A stretch of 13,340 nucleotides of DNA from Bacteroidota bacterium (lineage in GTDB: Bacteria > Bacteroidota > Bacteroidia > Flavobacteriales_F > PHOS-HE28): assembly GCA_023430945.1 (NCBI GenBank), contig JAEYYE010000317.1, positions 1-13,340 of the forward strand, read 5' to 3'. Below, one piece after another: positions 7,896-13,340 of the stretch; the first letter of the stretch is position 1; each line of letters opens with the position of its first letter. The notes under the pieces are model-generated. The model searched no databases. It was given only the letters and a program-made list of their open reading frames with translations, and was not told where the DNA came from. The position numbers and the translations under genes were made by a program.

Positions 7896-8902
7896 AGGCG
7901 AGCGTGGTGATCCCGGTTTACAACAAGGCGCCGTTCCTGAAGGAATGCATGGACAGCGTACTGGCGCAGACCTTCACCGACATCGAAGTGATCGCCGTGG
8001 ATGATCGCAGCACGGATGAGAGTATGGAGATCCTCCGATCGTACACCGATCCGCGGCTGAAGGTGATCCAGATGGAACGCAACAGCGGACCGGGACTGGC
8101 CGCGCAGGCGGGTCACGATACTGCGCAAGGCGAATACATCGTTCGCGTGGATGCCGATGATATCCAGCATCCGGAACGTTTTGCGGAACAGATCGCCTTC
8201 ATGGACCGGCATCCTTCGGTCGGCGTCTCCGGCACGGCGATGCAGCGGTTGAACAACCGTTCGTTGATGATGCCACCGCTCACCGATCGGGCCTGCCGCG
8301 CCGCCTCGATCTTCATCGTGCCGGTGCTCCAACCTTCCATGATCCTGCGGCGCGAAGTGCTGGTGAGGCACGGGGTGAAGTATGAAGCACATTGGCCCAG
8401 GTATGGGGAGGATTGGTTGCTTCTGCTCCGGCTTTTTCCGCATACGGAATTCGCGAACCTGCCGGAGATCCTGGTCACCTACCGCGAAGGCGGGATCTCG
8501 TCCGGCCGAGATACGGATGATATGCATCTGCTCTTCCGCGCGGCGTTCAAGGCCTTCGCGCTGCCAACGCCCACCACGGAGGAATTGCACCTGCATGCCA
8601 TGATCGTGAAACATTTCCACGATCCGCCCGATGCTGCCGCGATCCGAAAGTTCCATGGCTGGCTGGGTTACCTGAAGGAGTGGAATGACAGGAACAGGAT
8701 CTTCGCGAAAAAGGAATTCGATGCAAGGCTGGCGGCGGCATGGACAGAGCTTTTCTATTTTTTGCCACCTTTCGGTCCCGGTCCGGTCTGGGAATACCTC
8801 AGGTTGAAAGGCGAATTCAGTTTTGCGAGATTGTACTACATGATCAGAACCCTTGATCTGCGTCCCGATCGATCGAAATTCTCGCGTGCACGCCGCGTGT
8901 GA
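7892..8902 (+). CDS. Glycosyltransferase family 2
   Basis: The product is 336 residues from the ATG at 7892. The frame stays open back to about 7709, but that upstream part lies inside the previous gene and does not look like protein-family sequence. The domain begins immediately with MKASVVIPVYNKAPFLKECMDSV, the classic GT2 opening. DDRSTDES follows at residues 37-44, then NSGPGLAAQAG, and VDADDIQHPER (86-96) with the DxD metal site. GEDWLLLLRL is a conserved-looking acidic acceptor-side block. The start sits in the ATGA overlap with the preceding GT2, and the stop lies 12 bp before the 2-epimerase gene. It is probably a cytosolic inverting transferase with unknown donor. Confidence 0.91.
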   Translation: MKASVVIPVYNKAPFLKECMDSVLAQTFTDIEVIAVDDRSTDESMEILRSYTDPRLKVIQMERNSGPGLAAQAGHDTAQGEYIVRVDADDIQHPERFAEQIAFMDRHPSVGVSGTAMQRLNNRSLMMPPLTDRACRAASIFIVPVLQPSMILRREVLVRHGVKYEAHWPRYGEDWLLLLRLFPHTEFANLPEILVTYREGGISSGRDTDDMHLLFRAAFKAFALPTPTTEELHLHAMIVKHFHDPPDAAAIRKFHGWLGYLKEWNDRNRIFAKKEFDARLAAAWTELFYFLPPFGPGPVWEYLRLKGEFSFARLYYMIRTLDLRPDRSKFSRARRV

Positions 8903-8914
8903 ACCTTCCAAGCG

Positions 8915-10009
8915 ATGAAGAAGATCCTGGTGGTGGTGGGTGCCCGGCCGAACTTTGTGAAGGTCGCGCGCCTGAAGGCCATCGCCATCGAACGCTCACC
9001 GGATCTGCGGATCGAGCTGGTGCATACCGGCCAGCATTCCGCAGCGGAGATGACGGACGTTTTCTTCGAGCAGTTCGGCACGCGGCCCGATCATTTCCTG
9101 CAGATCGCGGAAAACACACCGGTCGCCCGCCTGGGACAGATGCTGATCCAGTTGGATCGGTGCATGAGTGAAGTGAAGCCCGATCTGGTGATGGTGGTTG
9201 GCGATGTGGACAGTACGCTGGCGGGCGCGCTGGCAGCGAACCGCAACGGGATCAGGCTCGCGCATCTTGAAAGCGGGTTGCGCAGTTTCGACCTGTCGAT
9301 GCCGGAGGAAGTGAACAGGATACTCGTGGATCGCATCGCGGATCTGCATTTCGTTACGGAGGAAAGCGGCCGGCTGAATCTTCAACGCGAAGGGATCGCT
9401 GCGGAAAAGATCCATCTGGTCGGGAACACCATGATCGATGCGTTGGTCGCATTCGCGGACCGGATCGAAGGATCACCGATCCTGCAGGAACTTGGGCTCG
9501 ATCGCGGTGGACATATATTGGTGACCATGCACCGGCCGGCCACGGTGGATCGGCGCGAGGGACTGGAGAAAATGCTCGAGGTGCTCGAAACGGTGTCCGC
9601 AGAGACCACTGTGATCCATCCGATGCATCCGCGTACGCGCAGGCAACTTGAGAACTTCGGACTTCTCGATCGCCTGGCTTCGAACGAACGGATCAGGACG
9701 ATCGCGCCACTGGATCACTTCTCGTTCCAGAAGCTGCTTTCCACCAGTTCCTGCGTGATCACGGATAGCGGCGGCGTGCAGGAGGAGACCACCTTCCGGC
9801 AGGTGCCGTGCATCACGCTGCGTGCGAATACGGAAAGGCCTGTCACCGTTACCGAAGGCACGAACCGGCTGATGCCGCTGGACCCCAAGGCGATCGCGGA
9901 AGCGATCGGGCGGATCCGCGATGGCCTGTGGCCGAAAGGAACGATCCCCCAACTTTGGGACGGCCACGCGACCGAACGCGTGCTGGAAGTGCTTCGCCGG
10001 GTGATTTGA
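8915..10009 (+). CDS. wecB: UDP-N-acetylglucosamine 2-epimerase (non-hydrolysing)
   Basis: The product is 364 residues, the expected length. It interconverts UDP-GlcNAc and UDP-ManNAc. Family motifs in order are GARPNF (residues 9-14), HTGQH (37-41), GDVDST (96-101), HLESGLRS (117-124), PEEVNR (130-135), HRPATVD (206-212), HPMHPRT (235-241), SGGVQEE (285-291) and LRANTERPVT (302-311). The acidic and histidine positions that serve catalysis in characterised WecB/MnaA enzymes appear present (D97 or D99, E119, E131 or E132, H206). It is a motif-variant subgroup: the more familiar enzymes read GTRPE and HRREN at the first and sixth blocks. No ManNAc dehydrogenase (wecC) lies in the window, so ManNAc may be used as such, or wecC lies outside. 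The stop overlaps the next start as TTGA. Confidence 0.92.
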   Translation: MKKILVVVGARPNFVKVARLKAIAIERSPDLRIELVHTGQHSAAEMTDVFFEQFGTRPDHFLQIAENTPVARLGQMLIQLDRCMSEVKPDLVMVVGDVDSTLAGALAANRNGIRLAHLESGLRSFDLSMPEEVNRILVDRIADLHFVTEESGRLNLQREGIAAEKIHLVGNTMIDALVAFADRIEGSPILQELGLDRGGHILVTMHRPATVDRREGLEKMLEVLETVSAETTVIHPMHPRTRRQLENFGLLDRLASNERIRTIAPLDHFSFQKLLSTSSCVITDSGGVQEETTFRQVPCITLRANTERPVTVTEGTNRLMPLDPKAIAEAIGRIRDGLWPKGTIPQLWDGHATERVLEVLRRVI

Positions 10010-12126
10010 TCCTCTACGTCACATACAACGATCAGCCCTCGGGCGTCTATTGGAGCCAGGTGACCGATGTGGTGGCATACCTGAATTCGATCGGCGATGA
10101 GCGCGTGCGCCTGGTGGCGATGGTCTCCATGCGCGGCTATTTCCGTTCGTTGCGCACCATTCGCGAACACAGCCCCGGCGCGTGGGTCGTGCCCATGGTG
10201 CCGCGCGTGCAGAACTGGCGCATCAATTGGTTGTGGCTCGGTGCGATCGCATTCTTTACGCGACCCCGAGGCATCATTGCGCGCGGCATTTTCGCCAATG
10301 CGATCGCGCTTCGCCTGCGCGGGAAGAAGCTGGTGCAGCGTGTGTGTTTCGATGGACGCGGAGCGTATGGCGTGGAGTGGCAGGAATACCGGATCATCGA
10401 CGATGATGACCTGATCGCACAATGCCAGCAGCTCGAGGCCGATGCCGTGCATCGATCGGATTTCAGGCTGGCCGTGAGCGAGGCTCTGGTAGCCCATTGG
10501 CGTGAACGCTATGGTTACGATCGCAACGATCATGTGGTGATCCCCTGTACCCTCGGTTCCGATCGGAAGGAAAAGGCGAATGATCCGGCCGCCTTCCGCC
10601 GCTCGCTCGGCTGGGATCCATCCGATCTGGTGCTGGTGTATTCCGGTGGAACAGGCGGCTGGCAATCGCTGGACCTGCTGGCGAAAGTGCTCGATGGCAT
10701 CCTCTTCAGGGATCCATCCACGCGTGTGCTCTTCCTGAGCGGGCGCGATAGTTATATCGATCATCTGGCCACGCGTTATCCCGGCCGGGTCGTGCAACGC
10801 TGGATCCCGCATGAAGAAGTGCATGCAGCGCTCGCCGCGTGCGATGTGGGCCTGCTTGTGCGCTCGCGATCGGTCACCAACGAAGTGGCATCGCCCACCA
10901 AGTTCGCAGAATACCTCAATGCCGGGCTGCCGGTGCTGATCTCGCCGCACATCGGCGATCTGGGCGAATTCGTGCGGCGTTACCAGGCGGGCTGGGTCCA
11001 CGAGGAACATGTGGTGCCCGTGATCGAAAGACCTTCAGGGAAGGAACGTGTGAGATTGAAAGAGCTGTCGAAGGAAATGTTCACGAAGAAGGCATATCAA
11101 CAGGAATACCGCACCATACTTCAGAGATCGGGAAGTGAAAGGGTGAAGCGCGCCGAGGGTTCACCGCTGATCTCCATCGTGGTTCCTTCCTTCAACAAGA
11201 AGCGTTACCTGGCCGAAATGATCGGATCGGTGAAGGCGCAGACCTATCCGAACTGGGAATTGCTCTTCGTGGATGATGCTTCCACCGATGGAACGCAGGA
11301 GATGATCGCATCGATCGCTGCTGAAGAACCGAGGATACGGACGCATTTCCTTGCGGCGAACCGTGGCGCGAACCATTGCCGCAACAAGGGGATCGAGCTG
11401 GCGGAAGGGGAGTACGTGATCTTTCTGGATGCCGATGATCTGCTGGGTGAGGATTGCTTGCGCAACAGGCTGGCGGTGATCGATCGGGAGGATCTGGACC
11501 TGTGCGTGTTCACCATGGAGGTCTTCAAGGGAAGCAAAGGCGACAGCACGCATCGGTGGATCCCATCTTCGAGGGACCCGCTTGCCGATTTCTTCCGCCA
11601 TAAACTGCCCTGGTCGGTGATGCAACCGATCTGGAAACGCGGTTTCATCCAAAGGATCGGCGGTTTCGATGAGTCGTTCAAGCGCCACCAGGACGTTGAA
11701 TTCCATACGCGGGCCTTGCTGGAGCCCGGCGTGCGCTACCGAACGGTGATCGGCGAGCCGGATTGTTTCTACCGGATCTCGGAGGAACGCAAGGTGTTGC
11801 GGCCGTACGAATTGCTGGATGGATTCGCGGAAAGCTCGCTCAGCTATCATTCGAAGTTCCTGGAAGAGGCCACCGCGCGTGGAAAACGATCCATGATCCT
11901 GGGGATCATCTACCAGACGTATCTGCAGATCTTGTTGAACTTCAAGAACAAGGTGATCGGCCGCAAGGAGTTCGATGCGCTGGAAGGAAAATTGTTCAGT
12001 CCCAAGGTGCAGGATGAAATGGGGCCGACGGCAAAGGCGCTCTTCCGCCTCGCGCGTCTCTACAACCTGATGCCGGTGAGGATCCCCGGGATCAACATGA
12101 TGATCTACCGGGCGATCACGGGTTGA
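10006..12126 (+). CDS. Bifunctional glycosyltransferase: N-terminal GT4 fused to C-terminal GT2, TTG start
   Basis: The product is 706 residues. The frame is open upstream to 9808, but that part lies inside the epimerase gene. The TTG at 10006 gives MILYVTYNDQPSGVYWSQV, a natural GT-B opening, and forms a TTGA overlap with the epimerase stop. Residues 1 to about 345 are GT-B: SGVYWSQ near the N terminus, VVIPCTLGS as hinge, LVYSGGTGGWQSLDLL (209-224), VVQRWIPHEEV (262-272), and SPTKFAEYLNAGLPVLIS (296-313), where KFAEYL replaces the usual EX7E end. A charged linker (about 345-385) leads to a complete GT2 domain: PLISIVVPSFNKKRYL (387-402), FVDDASTDGT (421-430), FLDADD (473-478) and GGFDE with an acidic acceptor block. 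Two sugars could be added in sequence by one polypeptide. It is the last plus-strand gene of the train. Confidence 0.88.
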   Translation: MILYVTYNDQPSGVYWSQVTDVVAYLNSIGDERVRLVAMVSMRGYFRSLRTIREHSPGAWVVPMVPRVQNWRINWLWLGAIAFFTRPRGIIARGIFANAIALRLRGKKLVQRVCFDGRGAYGVEWQEYRIIDDDDLIAQCQQLEADAVHRSDFRLAVSEALVAHWRERYGYDRNDHVVIPCTLGSDRKEKANDPAAFRRSLGWDPSDLVLVYSGGTGGWQSLDLLAKVLDGILFRDPSTRVLFLSGRDSYIDHLATRYPGRVVQRWIPHEEVHAALAACDVGLLVRSRSVTNEVASPTKFAEYLNAGLPVLISPHIGDLGEFVRRYQAGWVHEEHVVPVIERPSGKERVRLKELSKEMFTKKAYQQEYRTILQRSGSERVKRAEGSPLISIVVPSFNKKRYLAEMIGSVKAQTYPNWELLFVDDASTDGTQEMIASIAAEEPRIRTHFLAANRGANHCRNKGIELAEGEYVIFLDADDLLGEDCLRNRLAVIDREDLDLCVFTMEVFKGSKGDSTHRWIPSSRDPLADFFRHKLPWSVMQPIWKRGFIQRIGGFDESFKRHQDVEFHTRALLEPGVRYRTVIGEPDCFYRISEERKVLRPYELLDGFAESSLSYHSKFLEEATARGKRSMILGIIYQTYLQILLNFKNKVIGRKEFDALEGKLFSPKVQDEMGPTAKALFRLARLYNLMPVRIPGINMMIYRAITG

Positions 12127-13053
12127 TCACGCGAACAACTGACGCAGCCGGTTCGCCAGCTTGAAGCCGAACAGGCGGTGCAGCAAGAGATAGATCGCTC
12201 CGGTAGCCGTGGACCTTTGCGGTTGAAAATCCTTCGGGATCATGCGATCATACAGCTCGATCGCTTTTTCCGGCGCGTGCAGGTACAACGTGCGGATATC
12301 ATCGAACAACACCTGGTGGAATGGGCGCAGATCCCGGCGATCCCCGTTGGCGATCAGGTGGGCGAGGATCTGCTCCCGTAACTCCACGGAGCGGATCCAA
12401 TTGCGATCGATGTTCGTCTGCGAAATGCTTCCGCCCGTACGCTGATGGATCTCGGTGAGGATCCGATCATCGTAGATCACACCGGCGCCGTTCTTCAGCA
12501 TCCTGAACATCAGGTCGTATTCCTGGCTGCTCCCGAGGTTCTCGTTCCAGCCGCCAGCCGCCTGCACTGCAGCCCGCGACCACAGGTTGGTGGAGGTGAT
12601 GCTCATGCGGTGCGCCATCAGGTCGAACCAGGGATCGCGTCCGGCAACTTCCTGTTCCACCGTTCTTACGACATTCCCGTCCGGTCCGATCGTACGCGAA
12701 CTTCCGATGATCAGATCAAGCTGCGCGGATCGGTCTGCGAGCCTTACCTGGTGCGCGATCTTTTCAGGCAGGATCACATCATCGGCATCGAGGAATTGCA
12801 GATAAATCCCCTGCGCCCGCGCCAGCCCGGCATTCCGTGCAGCACAGGCACCGCGGTTCGGTCCGGTGATCACGGTGATCCGCTGCGGATCGGAATTCTG
12901 CAGTTGGCGCAATAGGTGTGGTGTTCCATCGGAACTTCCATCGTCCACACAAATGATCTCCAGATCGTCATGCGTTTGTCGCAACGCACTTTCAACTGCG
13001 CGAGCCACGTAGAGCTCCACATTGAAGCATGGTATGATCACCGATACCTTCAT
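12127..13053 (-). CDS. Glycosyltransferase family 2, opposite strand
   Basis: The product is 308 residues. The opening is MKVSVIIPCFNVELYVARAVESAL, followed by CVDDGSSDGT (residues 35-44), NRGACAARNAGL (66-77) and FLDADDVILPEKI (87-99), a textbook GT2 core with the DADD metal site. GSSQEYDLMFRML in the second half is the acidic acceptor-side block. The C-terminal region ends in a basic, hydrophobic helix-like stretch (YLLLHRLFGFKLANRLRQL), possibly a membrane-surface anchor. The gene is transcribed against the main train. Its stop directly abuts the stop of the GT4-GT2 fusion (TGA/TCA at 12124-12129). It is divergent from the edge epimerase/dehydratase gene, with its own promoter-like box at 13064-13071. 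Sugar specificity is unknown. Confidence 0.92.
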   Translation of the reverse strand: MKVSVIIPCFNVELYVARAVESALRQTHDDLEIICVDDGSSDGTPHLLRQLQNSDPQRITVITGPNRGACAARNAGLARAQGIYLQFLDADDVILPEKIAHQVRLADRSAQLDLIIGSSRTIGPDGNVVRTVEQEVAGRDPWFDLMAHRMSITSTNLWSRAAVQAAGGWNENLGSSQEYDLMFRMLKNGAGVIYDDRILTEIHQRTGGSISQTNIDRNWIRSVELREQILAHLIANGDRRDLRPFHQVLFDDIRTLYLHAPEKAIELYDRMIPKDFQPQRSTATGAIYLLLHRLFGFKLANRLRQLFA

Positions 13054-13063
13054 CGATCCGGCG

Positions 13064-13071
13064 CGAAGGTA
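13064..13071 (-). promoter_or_regulatory. Candidate -7 box (TACCTTCG) for the minus-strand GT2 gene
   Basis: Read on the minus strand, TACCTTCG matches TAnnTTTG at five of six fixed positions and ends 10 nt before the ATG at 13053. No clear TTTG-type -33 element is visible at the expected distance. The same TTCG variant occurs in the opposing promoter candidate of this 74-bp divergent region. The implied transcript would have almost no leader. Confidence 0.4.
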
Positions 13072-13089
13072 GATGGATCGCCCGGGTGC

Positions 13090-13123
13090 TTTTCCGCCAC
13101 GATCGCGGTTCTCCCTAATTTCG
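13090..13123 (+). promoter_or_regulatory. Candidate Bacteroidota promoter for the edge epimerase/dehydratase gene
   Basis: TAATTTCG at 13116-13123 matches the -7 consensus TAnnTTTG at five of six fixed positions. A T-rich TTTTC at 13090-13094 lies about 21 nt upstream, the expected place for the -33 element. The -7 box ends only 4 nt before the ATG at 13128, so the transcript would be leaderless or nearly so. Position, spacing and the matching box for the divergent gene support it; there is no experimental evidence. Confidence 0.42.
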
Positions 13124-13127
13124 CGGC

Positions 13128-13340
13128 ATGGGAAGGAGGGTGCTCGTTACCGGTGGGGCCGGATTCATCGGATCGGCGTTGATCGGGCATCTTCTGCGCA
13201 ACGGTGAGGAGGTGTTCGTGATCGATGATCTTTCGTTCGGCCGCCGCGAACTTGTGCCCATCCCCGGTGAGCGTTTCCTCGTTCAGGACATCCGCGATCG
13301 GCAGGCGGTCTCGCGAGCGATCGCGTCGATCGCACCAGAG
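13128..13340 (+). CDS. NAD-dependent epimerase/dehydratase (extended SDR), N-terminal part, 3' truncated by window edge
   Basis: The ATG at 13128 opens a frame with no stop to the window end, giving 71 residues. The start is MGRRVLVTGGAGFIGSALIGHLL, with the extended-SDR dinucleotide-binding glycine motif TGGAGFIGS at residues 8-16. After it come VFVIDDLSFGRRE (29-41), where the aspartate pair after the second strand binds the adenosine ribose of NAD, and FLVQDIRD (50-57), the usual D-[IV]-R/[LV]-D block. This is the beginning of a GalE/RmlB/WcaG-type nucleotide-sugar epimerase or dehydratase, and the LSFGRRE stretch is common in UDP-glucose 4-epimerase-like proteins. The catalytic YxxxK lies beyond the window, so the reaction cannot be specified. 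It is divergently transcribed from the minus-strand GT2. Confidence 0.88.
   Translation, partial: MGRRVLVTGGAGFIGSALIGHLLRNGEEVFVIDDLSFGRRELVPIPGERFLVQDIRDRQAVSRAIASIAPE

Noticed and set aside
7829..8911. Minus-strand open frame of 360 codons opposite the second GT2 of the pair
   Set aside because: It fully overlaps a convincing GT2 gene in antisense and has no recognisable motif, promoter or composition of its own.
9808..10005. N-terminal extension of the GT4-GT2 fusion into the epimerase gene
   Set aside because: The extension is an out-of-frame reading of conserved wecB codons. The natural GT-B start MILYVTYND begins exactly at the TTGA overlap.
9715..11010. Long minus-strand open frame of 431 codons across the epimerase and GT4-GT2 genes
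   Set aside because: It is antisense to two strongly supported genes. Its translation is rich in His, Arg, Asp and Ile without domain motifs. Long antisense frames are expected here because TTA, CTA and TCA codons are rare in the sense strand.
12115..12132. Possible terminator at the convergent junction
   Set aside because: The repeated GATCACG at 12115 and 12125 is a direct, not inverted, repeat. There is no GC stem followed by a T-run on either strand.
1..13340. Mobile element, CRISPR array, tRNA or rRNA
   Set aside because: I saw no transposase motifs, terminal inverted repeats, regularly spaced repeats or RNA-gene signatures. The many GATC repeats are short and irregularly spaced.

Overview
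The window is a densely packed surface-polysaccharide (capsule, O-antigen or exopolysaccharide) biosynthesis locus. It holds thirteen genes: eleven complete and one truncated at each edge. Several features point to a Bacteroidota host, probably a relatively GC-rich member related to Flavobacteriales. Start codons generally lack a convincing Shine-Dalgarno sequence. TAnnTT(T/C)G promoter-like boxes sit a few bases upstream of several starts. A WbqC-family gene is also present. The taxonomic call is an inference from these weak signs. Base composition is unusual in one respect: GATC occurs about eight times more often than chance in hand-counted samples.

Layout. Positions 3-317 hold the C-terminal half of a WbqC-like protein cut by the left edge. 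Positions 372-12126 form one plus-strand gene train with no gap over 90 bp: an ATP-grasp/HAD fusion, a polysaccharide pyruvyltransferase-like protein, a GT2 and a GT4 glycosyltransferase, a SAM methyltransferase, a GT4, two GT2s, a UDP-GlcNAc 2-epimerase, and a large GT4-GT2 fusion. Several neighbours share a 4-nt stop/start overlap (ATGA, GTGA or TTGA), which suggests translational coupling in blocks. A GT2 gene on the minus strand (12127-13053) meets the train tail to tail with zero spacing. A 74-bp divergent promoter region follows, then the first 71 codons of an NAD-dependent sugar epimerase/dehydratase that runs off the right edge.

Working model. The 2-epimerase would supply UDP-ManNAc, and the edge epimerase/dehydratase another nucleotide sugar. 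Seven glycosyltransferase polypeptides carrying eight catalytic domains (five GT2, three GT4) would build a long or branched repeat unit. The methyltransferase, the pyruvyltransferase-like protein and the ATP-grasp/HAD protein (perhaps with WbqC) would decorate it. No flippase, polymerase, ABC exporter, initiating phosphoglycosyltransferase or chain-length regulator lies in the window, so the locus should extend beyond it. No tRNA, rRNA, insertion sequence, CRISPR array or phage gene was seen, and no gene-free stretch exceeds 90 bp.
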